Source of the DNA: Elymus sibiricus
Taxonomy: Eukaryota; Streptophyta; Magnoliopsida; Poales; Poaceae
Direction of reading: 5' to 3'
DNA: 64,000 bases
NCBI GenBank assembly: GCA_039707655.1
Contig: CM077665.1
Location: 289,358,205-289,422,204 of the forward strand
Shown here: piece after piece, positions 35,201-45,625 of the stretch
Layout: every line of letters starts with the position of its first letter
Numbering within the stretch: the stretch's first letter is position 1
Program-made: the position numbers and the translations under genes
Notes under the pieces: model-generated
Database searches by the model: none
Seen by the model: only the letters and a program-made list of their open reading frames with translations
What the model was told of the DNA's origin: nothing

Positions 35201-37257
35201 ATGGCCCAACATGATAGAGCATAGCATGGTTAACCAAATATTCCATTGAGTCAACACCAAAAGAGTCCTAGAACACTAGCAAATCACATGGTAACATGAC
35301 AAAAAATATCAGTTTCAGACTTAGAACTATTTAGACCCCTCAAAACAGCAACATCGAGTACGCATGAATGCATGATGAAAACTACGGCTACACAAGGAAT
35401 TCATGGCATGACAAGAAAACTAACAACAACTAGACATGGCATACTACAAATAACTCCATTGGCAGAAGCTCAAAATAGTCATGGTATGCTTAATAGGATG
35501 CTCTCAAAATGGAACTTAACGTTAACAGATTTCATGTTTATCATGATAGCTACTTGAGAGCAATAAATAGACATGATAATGATGTTCTACCTAGCAACCA
35601 GAGGCATGGCATCAAACTAGATATCACATCGGGCAATACTCATGAAGACACCATATGCAAAAGTCCTACGGATTAAATGCAATCTTCCACGCAAGTTCGA
35701 ATAACATAACATATTTGCAAACTACGATGGAATGCACTTTTGCAACAGAGATTCGAGCATGTAGATGAATCCTAATGCACAAGCAAAGGCTACCATCATT
35801 TGGAGCACATCGAGTAGATACGTTTTCATATATAATTCATCGCCATCGGATGAACATGCACAAAATTATGGGTGCTCAAAAATGCAACATGGGATGAATT
35901 TCAGCACAAGACAAAAGACTTAGTCGTTTTCACCTTTGGGAAAACTGGATGGGAGGGTCCCGGGCGCCGTTTGGATGGAGGGGCTTGGGCCGGGACGGGA
36001 CGAGCCCGTCCAGATCTGGCTGCGGCGGCTCCGGTGACGGGGACGGGATTCCGGCGAGGAGGAGGCACATCGGCGGCGGGGAATGACGGATCCGGTCGCG
36101 GGGGCTCGGGAACTCGCCGGGGCGGCGGCAGACGAGGCCAAGGCCGACGGCGGCTTGAGCTCCGGCCGCCATGGCGCTCGGGCTCGGTGCGGCGGCTGGA
36201 GAGGCCAAGCGGCGCGGCGACAGGCCGGCGCGAGGCGGCGCGTCTCCGGCGGTGGCGCGGGGCACTGGCGACGGGGACGGACCGCGCGGAGGCGGGCGCC
36301 GTGAGCGGCGGCGGAGGCCGGGAGGAGCAGCTCCCTGGCGTCGCTGCCTCGTCCGCGCGGGCGCTGGCTGGGGGCGAGCGGGCCGCGGTCGGGCGGCGGG
36401 ACGGGCCGCGGCGGGCTGGCCTCGGTCCCGGGCGGGCCAGACGCGCGGGGAGAGGGCTGGGGCACGCGCGGCGCGCTGCGGTTGGCCCAGCGCAACAGCG
36501 CAGGGCGACGTGACAGGCGCCCATTGGCTGCGGGGCGGCTACGGCGGCTGGGTGGCGGCGGCGGCTCGCCAAGTGGCGGAGAGGGGGTTCGGCTGGCGCG
36601 GATTTTGATCTGGGAGGCGACGGCTGGAGGTTAGGGGTGGCTAAGGCTTCCAAAAATGGCAAGGGAGGCGTCTATATATAGCAAGGGGGCTAGGGTTAGC
36701 GGTTTTTGCACCGTTTCGAGCCGTCCGATCGTGATCGGACGGTTCCGGTCACTGGGCTTGATTAGGATGGGCGGGTTGGGCTGTGTAGAAGGCCTTGGGC
36801 TGAGATGAGAGGGAAGGTTTGTGGCCTGTGGCATGATTTTAAAACCGAAAAACGTCCGACAACTAAACCGATGACGGTGCCGCTATGGTTAACCGTTTGG
36901 ATATCAAACGACCTCCGGTTGTGACGAAATTTGGCAGGCGGTCTACCTACAATAAAACAAGACCGTACGCCAACTTTCGTTCCAATCCGAGAAAGTTTTA
37001 TATGCACTTTTAAAAACAATATCTTACCGATGCCCCGGGCACGTGCGTGTGTGATTGGTCTCGAAACGGTCAACGACAAAACGGAGAGAACTGGCAACTA
37101 CGTACGGATGCATCTTTTAAAAAATGACGTCAACGGAGTGCCGATGCAATGCAGATGATGCAAATGATGCGATGATGAATGCGACAACCAGATAAATCAC
37201 ACGGCGACAACGGAATAAAAGGGGAATCATCTGGAGCATCGGTCTCGGGCTGTTACA
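32253..37257 (-). repeat. Right LTR (5' LTR) of the LARD
   Basis: This 5005-base LTR is colinear with the left LTR. Its GC island spans about 35940-36610. A clear minus-strand TATA (TATATATA at about 36672-36679) lies in the sequence TTGCTATATATAGACG, the likely start of element transcription towards lower coordinates. Confidence 0.9.
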
Positions 37258-37975
37258 GTTAGTCACATCCCATTGTCTTATACTCCCTCCGTCCCAAAAT
37301 AAGTGTCGCTGCTCTAGTACAAAATTTGTACTAGTTTAGTGTTAAATGTGCGACACTTATTTTGGGACGGAGGGAGTAATATTTTACATCATTTGTGCAA
37401 TTGCATCTTAGGTTCTAACATTTATTTCTTGCTCGTAGGTACATATGTCAGCGGTACTGATCCACGCTTCGACCCCCTTTGCATATGGGGCAATGAGATA
37501 AACATGTACAAGCATCAAGTGAGAAAACTAAGAAAAATTGTTAGGAAGAAGAGACATCTTATTGGAATTAAACTCTTTATTTATACTTTATCCAATACAC
37601 CAGTGAACTTTAGGATGGTAAGTAATCTGTTGCCATCTTTTCCAGCCCAGAACAAGTTACTCTATTAGACATGAATACCTAAAAGTTGTCTCTTTTCAGT
37701 TGTTTCTGAAGGAATTTACTCAATATTACCTAGCAAACTACGTGACCGAAGTGGAGGCAACGAAGGTTATAGTATATAATTCATCCTACAATGATAATGG
37801 TCTAGAAGTCTTCCTGAAGGCGGTGAAGGATGGACGGGCGATCATCACAAGGGGTTGTACAAAAGTTGTGCGCACCTTTGGCATGGAGGATGCCACATTA
37901 TGGGTATTCCGCTTCTTCAACCCCATCGACATCGAGAAGCATTTACAATTCTCTATTCACCTTTACTACCTCTAG
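37258..37975 (+). pseudogene. B3-like gene, 3' part
   Basis: After the duplicated GTTAG the host gene resumes. A third, partial copy of the repeated exon starts after a TCGTAG acceptor at about 37439 (GTYVSGTDPRFDP) and changes into a basic segment (KLRKIVRKKRHLIGIK). A GT-AG intron (about 37618-37699) follows, then the last exon to the TAG at about 37975. This last exon resembles a plant B3 DNA-binding domain: FLKEFTQYYLANY, then DGRAIITRGCTKVVRTFGME and LWVFRFF, corresponding to the usual '...GRAxITRGWxxFV...LxxGDxxVFRF' pattern. The usual Trp in ITRGW is Cys here. The B3 assignment is by eye and moderate. The gene is split by 13 kb and is almost certainly inactive. Confidence 0.5.
37283..37376. 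mobile_element. Stowaway MITE in an intron of the B3-like gene
   Basis: This 94-base element has near-perfect 27-base terminal inverted repeats (CTCCCTCCGTCCC...GGGACGGAGGGAG) and TA target duplications on both sides. The corresponding place in the duplicated intron copies (near 23400) lacks it, giving an empty-site control within the same window. Confidence 0.95.
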
Positions 37976-38157
37976 TACCATATATTGTGGTTCATCATAT
38001 TTTATCTTTTGCCGAATTATGTAACCATCGAACATATACTGAGCTTTTGATTTATGCATTGGCTGTTAAACCATTGTAATTAGGGTTTGTATTAATGGAT
38101 GTGAAATCCACATCTGATAATTAAAATTTTGAAATTTCTAATTCTAATAATAAATTA
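37976..38157. other. 3' flank of the B3-like gene
   Basis: AT-rich sequence with possible polyadenylation signals; no gene. Confidence 0.4.
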
Positions 38158-38857
38158 ACAAAAATAAGCTACTAGGTAATAAATTGCAGTGCACACAGTT
38201 AGAACGATTAAACCGTGTGCGACGTTGTCGTATATCACACATGATTGTTTGAAGAATAGTGTGTGTGATTATCAGCTTTACAACACACGGTCGCATATTT
38301 GACGTGTGTGGGATGTGCGCACTGTCACACACACGTTTGCATGTCGTAACCATGTGCGATTGCCGTCAATAGCACAAACGGTTCCAAACATGTGTGCGTG
38401 TGAAATGTAGGACGATAAGAAGACGGTTAACATACGTTTCGCTTGTGCGATCCGAATAACTATCACAAACGATTATTATATTGGCACGTTGGTGATAGTG
38501 GAGGCATCGCACACAGTTAATATTTTTGGACTGTGTGTCATAATGTACCTATCGCAAACATGTCATGGGATTAAATGTCTATGATATCCATATTTCGCAC
38601 ACAAATATATCTATGCCATCGTCTCGGATGTGTGGTTGATCGCAAACGTAACGTCAAAGTGTGGCGTGTGGGATAGGCTATGACTTCGCATACGTTTATG
38701 TTAGGCGAATCATCAGCAGGCGCTCGCACCATTGCAGACGATGTTTCGGTGTCGTGTGGGATGCCCACCCCTATTGCCAACACAGGCAAGGCGACAGTTC
38801 GGAACTGCGTCGCGAAAGGGGTTAAAACCGTTTGTATAGCACGTTACGGTACCAGTG
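38158..38857. repeat. Right subterminal repeat array and terminus (CACTA-like)
   Basis: Many copies of CACACGGTT, ATCGCACAC, CAAACGATT and GTGTGTGAT in both orientations end at 38857 with GGTACCAGTG, the inverse of CACTGGTACC. A gypsy RT fragment begins immediately after. Confidence 0.6.
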
Positions 38858-39364
38858 TTGGCTTATACTGAAGAAAGTTCGTGAACATCAGCGTTATGCC
38901 AAAAACTCCAAGTGCGAGTTCTGGTTACCTGAAGTAACCTATCTTGGCCACGTGATTTCCGTAGAAGGCATTGTTGTTAATCCAGAAAGAGTTCAGGCTA
39001 TTCTTGACTGGACTCCTCCTAAAAATTTCAAGCAAGTTAGAAGCTTTCTCGGACTCGCTAGTTATTACCATCGTTTTGTCAAGAACTTCTCCAAGATTGA
39101 AAAGCCATTGACTGACCTGCTCCACAAAGGCAAGAAGTTCGATTGGACGTCTAAATGTCAGGAAAGTTTCTATAACTCTGAAAAACAAATTGACTTCGGC
39201 CCTAGTGCTTGCTCCCCCTGATACTCACAAAGACTTCGTGATCCGTTGACTTAAAGAGTAAAAAGAAAATGTAGAAGAATGTTGTGTTATTTTATCACTG
39301 TATTCTGCCCCACCTCACGCCCCTCGTCGGATGACACAGGGGAAACCCTAGTCATCGTCCCAAG
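38858..39364 (+). pseudogene. Ty3/gypsy reverse transcriptase fragment
   Basis: Translation gives the RT C-terminal region of gypsy elements: [19 protein letters not shown], then [16 protein letters not shown] and [21 protein letters not shown], then [15 protein letters not shown] frameshift at about 39170 precedes the start of the RNase H segment ([12 protein letters not shown]). Homology is lost by about 39250. The fragment is bounded on the left by the CACTA-like terminus and on the right by an LTR (39365). It is a relic of an otherwise missing element. Confidence 0.85.
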
Positions 39365-39853
39365 TGACGGTGCCATGGACTAGGGGGTCCCAACCAAGCT
39401 GGTCTAGCCCTTGGGCCGAACTGGGGGCCCATTAAGGAGGAAGGACTTTAGAGGCCCTAGGACATGACATGGGCACATCAGAGTCTACCGAACTTGGCGT
39501 CTACTCCAGGAAGGGATGATTCGTTTGACATGTAATCAGTAGATGGTAATCGACATTCATGTAACCCTTGATACCCTGATGCCTATATAAGCCAGAGGGT
39601 TTAGCCCATAGAGGATACACATACACATCATCATCACCCCTAGCATTTAGACCACAAACACATGATCTCGAGGTAGATCAACTATGTACTTGCTACACCA
39701 ATAATACAACAAGAGCAGGACATAGGGTTTTACCTCCATAGAGAGGGCCTGAACCTGGGTAAATACTGTATGTTCCTTGTCTCTTGTTACACATCCATAC
39801 GATCTCACAACTCGGGCCGCCCTACCCGAGGTCTGCCGGTTTTGACACCGACA
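39365..39853 (+). repeat. 5' LTR of element D
   Basis: This 489-base LTR begins TGACGGTGCCATGG and ends TTTTGACACCGACA. It has a TATA box (TATATAA at 39584-39590) followed by a leader. The layout and ends match a common Triticeae gypsy LTR type with the motif 'gactagggggtcc' near its start. Confidence 0.8.
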
Positions 39854-39870
39854 TTGGTGCTTTCATTAAG
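39854..39870 (+). promoter_or_regulatory. Primer-binding site of element D
   Basis: TTGGTGCTTTCATTAAG directly follows the LTR end. It is the TTGGTGCTTTCATTGAG-type site seen after this LTR type in Triticeae, with one change. Confidence 0.7.
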
Positions 39871-39896
39871 AGCTTGTTGTGTGACCACCTTGGAGC

Positions 39897-40633
39897 GATG
39901 GCTCATCCGACCAGTGATCTAAATCCCTTCAGAGCTTTCGTTGTCTCGACAACCCTCTCTAATGAGCCAGCCTAAGAAGTGGCGGACCCCAAGTCGCGCT
40001 CCCCCGTAGAGGTGGTAGGATGTGATCTGGAGTTCCACCCGGAGCATCATGCTTCTTCAAATAGGCCGGCCGATGGTTTTTGAATTGAGGAAAACCTCGG
40101 ATCCAAACTCCCCTTTGAGGGACGGACACCGGACTAATTGGATAGGGAGAATGGGTGTTTCAGACTTTGAGCCAAACCCGTATGTCTTTCTCTTCGAACT
40201 ACCTTTCGACAAGAAACATGGAGGTGCGTTAGAGTCCCCCCCGATCGGATTGAAAAATTTAATCCCACCCACTCCCCACATCGAGTACTGCCCGAGCAAC
40301 ATGGGACCTACCGATGTCTAGGACCTGATTTACATTAAAAAACAAGCTGGGGAGACCGTCCGACAATTCTAGTCAAGATTTTTGTCCATTAAGAACAGAA
40401 TAGCCAACTGATAAGATACCGAACTACTGATCGCCTTTCACCACAATTGTGACTACACTGGGGTATTCAACACCCTCGATCGGCGGCGAGTTCAGACAGT
40501 CGCTGATCTCTCCGACTTAGTATCAAAATTTTGCGCCATGGAGGACGCGTGGTTGGTCAAATAGCCTATCGGGCCCGATGACCCTACAAACTACCACTCA
40601 ACCCGCAACAAGAGCCTCCTAGACGCCCTGCTA
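39897..40633 (+). pseudogene. Gag of element D, first part, degenerate
   Basis: Translation from ATG 39897 begins MAHPTSDLNPFRAF and is broken by many stops. Near the end it shows the recognisable gypsy gag segment (AGETVRQF..RFLSIKNRIAN, then ADLSDLVSKFCAMEDAWL). The frame is cut at 40633 by the Cassandra insertion and resumes at 45584 with a basic KKKKTG stretch. Confidence 0.65.
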
Positions 40634-40875
40634 TGAGAGCCTAGCTTAATAGGAATGATAGACTACTCATATCAACAAAGAATTCCTTCTTTTACGGGAA
40701 TCGACTCGAAAACAACTCCAAAGTTAAGCCTGCTTGACTTGGAGCAATTCTAGGATGGGTGACCAACCGACAAGTTGATCCCGGGTGCACAGGAGTGAGG
40801 ACAAAGTGCGCAAGAAAGCCTAGTGTTGGTCTGTGGGGAAAGTATAGATCCCGCTAGACGTAACGGCGTGTTACA
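40634..40875 (+). repeat. 5' LTR of Cassandra
   Basis: Runs TGAGAGCCTAGC...GGCGTGTTACA, 242 bases; identical length to the 3' LTR once the nested insertion is removed. Confidence 0.9.
40708..40790 (+). ncRNA. 5S rRNA-like domain in Cassandra LTR
   Basis: The segment CTCCAAAGTTAAGCCTGCTTG (from 40716) with AGGATGGGTGACC (40752-40764) follows the order and spacing of the plant 5S rRNA box A, intermediate element and box C that bind TFIIIA/TFIIIC. Substitutions against the 5S consensus are visible (for example AAGCCTGC for AAGCGTGC), so it is a diverged copy. It is a retroelement domain, not a ribosomal gene. Confidence 0.8.
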
Positions 40876-40877
40876 AT

Positions 40878-40891
40878 TTGGTATCAGAGCC
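40878..40891 (+). promoter_or_regulatory. Primer-binding site (initiator tRNA-Met) of Cassandra
   Basis: TTGGTATCAGAGCC, a perfect canonical site, lies two bases after the LTR. Confidence 0.95.
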
Positions 40892-41059
40892 AACCCTTGC
40901 GGTTACACTGGCACGCGCGGGTCAGGTGCACGGGCATGTGGCGCATGATGCGTGTTGCCCGTTGTGGCACACGTCATGGCACATGTGCCGGACTGGACGC
41001 GCATACGGGTGCCAAGAGGGAATGTTCCTGATGGGCCGACGAGGACGCCGGTTCCTTTC

Positions 41060-41073
41060 AGTGGGGGTGTGTG
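41060..41073 (+). promoter_or_regulatory. Polypurine-like tract of Cassandra
   Basis: AGTGGGGGTGTGTG directly precedes the 3' LTR. Confidence 0.7.
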
Positions 41074-41198
41074 TGAGAGCCTGACTTAATAGGAATGATT
41101 GACTACTCATATCAACAAGGAATTCCTTCTTTTCCGGGAGCCCACTCGAAAAGAACTGCAAAGTTAAGCGTGCTTGGCTTGGAGCAATTCTAGGATGG

Positions 41199-44100
41199 TG
41201 TGGGGACCCCGACTCAGAAGTCGTGATCACCGAATGCACGTGTACAGTGATCCCAGAGATCAATGCTCACTGAACACACAGAAGCTGAATAACAAGAGTC
41301 TTACATCCACATTTAGCGTCTTACACAAATAAAGACCATGAAGGTCAAGTCTTACATAGATAGGGCCGCAAGGGCCAAACACTTAAACATAACAAGCAGC
41401 AGAAATCTTGATCGGAAGCGTGAACCCATGCCATCTGCCTTAAACCTACAGGCATTCTGACTGGGAAGCGTCCTAGTTCGCATGTTCGTCACCAACGAAC
41501 TCTTCGCCATATTCCTGCTCTTCCATGCCTGGCCAATTAAATAACTAGTGGCAAGCCAATGAGTACTTTGAATGTACTCGCAAGCAACCCAAGTTTTGGA
41601 ACAAGGTAATAACAATGCATGATATAGCACTAAGTAGGTAAGTTTTGCGGAAAGCTAATTTTTGAGTGCAATGACATGATCAAGATAACTAGTAACAGTA
41701 TGCATCATGAGGATACAAGTATCCGCACAAACAGGTTACCGATATCAACATAATCAAGCTCTGAACATCTCATGTTCAATCATCGTGTCAAGTCATCCGA
41801 CTTGTCTCGAGTATACCATCTTTGTTAACCACACACTCACATCGAGTTTATGAAAACCCAGGACATAGTTTAAGCAGGACCACCCAACTGTCCTTGATCG
41901 TGGACACGGCTATTCGAATAGTTTTACACTCTGTAGAGGTTGCACACTTTACCCACAAGACTCGGGGAACTTCCGTGTCATCCACGACTCGCGGTATATT
42001 ACACACCCGAGGTAAGCACCCAAACAATGCCTTTCCCCTAGCGATACTAAACAAAGAGTCCACGCGTTGGTGCCATCCCTCATGATATACATCACACGTA
42101 TCATCCATGAGGGCACGCAACGGTGTGCCCGGTGCCTGTAAAGACAGCGCATGGTCGCCCTACCAGGCACGACCACGTATCGAGAGTGACCTCGTCACTC
42201 CCGCCACTAGTAATGCGGGCTCTATGCTAGTACCCACCAAGGTAATCAACAAAGCCCCGTCCCATAAGGGGTATCGTGGTTGTACATGTAAGGTTGGGAC
42301 GGTCGACACATCTTAAATCTAATCCGTTTTCGAAAACACCCACACACTCACTTGCTCCGGTACACCACTTCTTTCTCAAGTGGTTACCTAACTCAACATC
42401 ATCTCCCTCGGGCATTAGTGGCACCCGACGGGGTTTTCGAAAAGTCTTTGAAATCACTTTCATTTCCATCACCATGCATATTCCCGCCCCAATTTGCATA
42501 GCATCTACTAAGCATCCTATCTACTCCCACCCGCACAACCCTCATAAGGAGGTAGGGTCATGCACGATGCAAGTATCATCGGTAAGAGTATCGGAGGTAT
42601 CCCACCAAAGGGGATACCACATCAACATGATCATCATCAGGAAATAATGTGCTATATGCCATGCAATAAGAGGTTTCATAGTCATGGTCAAAGGGCTGCT
42701 TGCCTGGCTCTACAAGGTCTTCGGGGTCTTCAAAGTCTTTGGGTCCAACTCCCTCGTCAATCTCGCAATCTATCGTCGTGATAAATAACGGTAAAAATAA
42801 GAATCATCACAAAAACAGAGCACAGAACTCACTTCTAAAATGTTGTCCTACTCTGATAAATACTACAAACTATACTAAAAATATCTGTCTATGGTTTTGT
42901 TGTGAGAAACATTTTGAAAACTATTTAAACAGAGGCTAAAAATATTAAAAACTGGGTTTTAAATAAAATCACTACATAAAACATTTTCACAAAATTACAC
43001 AAGTGGCACTATAAAATTCTATAGAATATTACAAGATTTGTGGTGGAAAAATATTTGGAATTGGATAAATATTCATTTGTGTGGGATTTTTGCAAATAAT
43101 GCCAGAAAAGAAAAAGAAAAGGGCTCCAGTGCCCTGGGCCAGAGGCGGCCAGCAGCTGGGCCGGCCCAGAGGCCAGCCAGCCCAGGCAGACCGGTGTCCC
43201 CCGCGCGCGCCAGGTTCAAACCTGACGGGCGGGGCCCGGCTGCCAGCGACAGCGAGGGGAGAGAGAGGCGAGGAGGAGGCCGACAGGGGTTGCCCTCCTG
43301 TCGGGACCTTCGTCCACCTCTGGACAGAGGGGAGAGGGGCTCACCGGCGATGATTCCGGCGATGAAGAGATGAGCTGGTGGCAGGAACGGACTCAGCGTC
43401 GAGCCGCCGTTCCTCTGGAGGTGGAGGGAAGACCGGGGGTACCCTGGCTCGCCGACGATGAATACCCGCGACGGAGGTGCTTTGGGAGTGGGGTCAGAGT
43501 CATCGATTCTTGCAGCAATTCCAACGGAGGAGTGGGGGGAAGGGCCAGGAGCCAGCTGTGGTCACGATGGAGGTGAGAGGAGAGCCGGAGCGGGCCTGTG
43601 TCCTGAGGACGGAGCCCCGATGCTGCGACGCCTCGGTCGATCTCGAGCACTGGTGCTCGGGGGGCTCGAATGGGGGCTCGGGATGGCCGATTGGGAGTGG
43701 AGGGGAGTCAGCAGAGGGAAGAGAGAGACCCGGGGTGGCTTTATATAGCCGGGCGCGAGTGCGCCGGTGAGGAAGAGGTGCTCGCTGGAGGGCACGGGGG
43801 AGAGAGAGAGAGCGTCTGGGGTCCTTCTAGACGCGGTCCAGGTCCAGGGGAGGGAAGAAAGAGAGCGGGGAAGCTCACGCGTGCGAGGCCCACGGTTGGC
43901 CGAGCCGGGCGGCGTCGGGCGCGCGTGTGGGAGGGTGAGAGAGAGAGCGAGAGGAGGCTCCCGACACGGCAGCATGTCGCGGACGCCGAGGCGCCTCGAC
44001 TGGCGCGAGAGGGCGGCTCGAGGTGGCCGGAGTATGGGCAGGGCACGAGGTCAACCCACTTACTGTCCTGTAGCGTGCTCCATAGCGCGTCTTTGGATGG

Positions 44101-45461
44101 CATGATGGGCTTTTAGCGCGCTCTGGCGCATCCACCAGTGTCCATCGACTGCGCAGGGGCTAAACAACAGGGAAAAGGGGCATGGGATGCCCTGGAACTT
44201 GCCAGGAGGGAGAGAGAGCTGAGAGAAGTGGAAAAGTGGCTGTCTAGGGGCGTGCAAGTGGGGTTTTTACCCCCTCAATCATGGAGCTAGCCGTTGGGCT
44301 TTCTCCTGGAGGTGCTGTTGGTCTATGTGGAGCTGTGGTAAAACTTTGTGCTCAAGGAGAACAAGGGAAGGGGCTCAATTATTGATTCTTGGATTCTGCC
44401 TGAAGGTGTTTGATCAGTGTTTGGGCAAGCAAATGGAGTTTTCTTGCCATGAGATTTAACACTGTGATAATGTATGTAGAATTAGAGGGGGCCACCAAGT
44501 TTGAGATGGTTTGAGGAAAGTTCACAATGTAAACTTGGTAAACCCTAGAATTTGACAGAATCAGATTTCTGTAGATCCAAGCATGCACTTCACTTCCCCC
44601 AAATCCACCACTTGGTGTGGTGTCATTATTTGGGGTTTAGCACATGCCCACAAAGTTTGGGGTCAAGGGAAGAAACTTCACAATGTAAAGTTGTTCAAAT
44701 TTGACTCTGGACAGGAATGGTTTAGGAATATTTTGGTGAAGCAAATCAATTAGGATTGAGATGAAACTTTGCAAGATCATCACATACAGCATGGGTGCCT
44801 TGCTGGAATTTTCCTGGAATTTATTGAGAATATTTCTTATAGAAATATTTCAAAAGCTTGATTTGGGAAGAAAGGGTTTTGAGGGGTTTTGCCCATGATT
44901 TTGAACATGACCATGTGTTGAAACTCATATATATGGAAAATATATGTCCACTGAGTTTCCCTAAATTTTCTCAAATATTTTTAAAGCATTTAAATAGTTT
45001 TTCCCTATGAAAAACCATTTATGGCCTTAAGAAAAAGCCTTTAAACAAAATAGTAAAATAATCTTTAAAATTTATGTTTGGTGGTTTTGGGAAGTAACAT
45101 ATATAGTAGGTTCCAAACAAAGTCTTTGGGGAAAAAGGATCCACCCAATTTGAGGACTTGTAGTGCAAACCTCAATTCAGGGGTCCTTTGAAATCCTATT
45201 TTGAATAAATCCTTTTTGGCCAAAATATATTTTGATAAAAATAGTTTTAGGTACTATACACATGGTATGATCATTGGGCAAGATGTTGGGGTCAAGGAAG
45301 ATGAGTATAGTGAGGAGTAGAACCTAAGAGTGCCCTACACAATCAACCAAACAAACAATCAAGCAACAATTCAAACAAACACAAGGACTGAAAAGGTTTT
45401 AAATGGTTCCAAATTTTGTAAACCCAAGCATAGCAAAGTGATACAAACACATGGTGTGACA
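41199..45461 (-). mobile_element. Solo large LTR (4.26 kb) inside Cassandra 3' LTR
   Basis: This 4263-base insertion has TG...CA ends (minus strand TGTCACACCATG...GGTCCCCACA). It is flanked by GATGG (41194-41198) and GACGG (45462-45466), a 5-base target duplication with one mutation. No internal repeat or coding domain is present. The minus-strand TATATAAA near 43738-43745, in a GC-rich island (43100-44110), marks its promoter, so it is a solo LTR on the minus strand. It shares a CTATTCGAATAG segment and general layout with LTRs A1 and A2. Many overlapping open frames in the GC island are composition artefacts. Confidence 0.8.
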
Positions 45462-45466
45462 GACGG

Positions 45467-45583
45467 GTGACAGAATGGGAAGTTTGTCCCTGGTGCACAC
45501 AAGTGAGGACAAAGTGCACAGGAAAGACTAGTGTTGGTCTGTGGGGAAAGTCTAGATCCCACCAGGCATAACAGGGTGTTACA
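45467..45583 (+). repeat. Second half of Cassandra 3' LTR
   Basis: Starts GTGACAGAATGGG and ends AGGGTGTTACA; matches 40759-40875, completing the LTR begun at 41074. Confidence 0.9.
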
Positions 45584-45625
45584 GCTTCGCTTGCCGCACC
45601 CTTACCAAAAAAGAAGAAGACGGGG
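45584..45625 (+). pseudogene. Gag fragment of element D between insertions
   Basis: Forty-two bases encoding a basic ASLAAPLPKKKKTG stretch, left between the Cassandra element and the solo LTR. The last five bases (CGGGG, 45621-45625) are the target duplication of the solo LTR. Confidence 0.6.

Larger units (their letters stand above)
24079..37257 (-). mobile_element. Sukkula-like LARD (large retrotransposon derivative), complete
   Basis: A complete 13,179-base insertion is flanked by GTTAG on both sides. It has two LTRs of about 5.0 kb (24079-29075 and 32253-37257) around a 3.18 kb internal domain without Gag or Pol coding. The primer-binding site (reverse complement TTGGTATCAGAGC) lies next to the right LTR and the polypurine tract next to the left LTR, so the element is on the minus strand. 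Long LTRs plus a short noncoding internal domain define LARDs. The LTR end (minus strand GATAGGATCGCATCTTGG) resembles what I remember of Sukkula. In one aligned stretch of about 275 bases (26014 and 34183 regions) I count about ten LTR-LTR differences, so the insertion is not very recent. Confidence 0.9.
18337..38857. mobile_element. Degenerate CACTA-like element carrying gene fragments
   Basis: Both flanks (about 18340-18780 and 38160-38857) are packed with short repeats of the type GTGTGCGAT / ATCGCACAC in both orientations, as in CACTA subterminal regions. The right end at 38857 reads as CACTGGTACCGTAAC in reverse complement; CACTGGTA is a known start of Triticeae CACTA elements. The left terminus was not found; it may be lost at the 18336/18337 breakpoint. 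In between are an Arg/Ala-rich ORF, a hAT MITE, a tandem repeat, a split B3-like gene, a Sukkula-like LARD and a Stowaway MITE. No CACTA transposase is recognisable, so this would be a non-autonomous, gene-carrying element. That the two flanks belong to one element is inference. Confidence 0.45.
40634..45583 (+). mobile_element. Cassandra TRIM retrotransposon with 5S rRNA-like LTRs (nested insertion in its 3' LTR)
   Basis: The two LTRs are each 242 bases: 40634-40875, and 41074-41198 continued at 45467-45583. Between them lies an internal region of only 198 bases with primer site and polypurine tract. The LTRs carry a segment very like plant 5S rRNA, including the internal promoter boxes (AAGTTAAGC.TGCTTG and AGGATGGGTGACC). 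That combination is specific to the Cassandra TRIM family, whose LTRs are known to carry independently transcribed 5S RNA. The element encodes nothing and needs a helper. Flanks TGCTA and GCTTC do not form a clear target duplication. A 4.26 kb solo LTR splits its 3' LTR. Confidence 0.9.

Noticed and set aside
40708..40790. A genuine 5S rRNA gene
   Set aside because: The 5S-like sequence lies inside two short LTRs with primer site and PPT, and is diverged; it is a Cassandra element.
43038..44135. Several frames above 100 codons in both directions
   Set aside because: GC-rich promoter island of the solo large LTR.
40629..45588. Target duplication for the Cassandra element
   Set aside because: Flanks TGCTA and GCTTC do not match well enough to claim a duplication.
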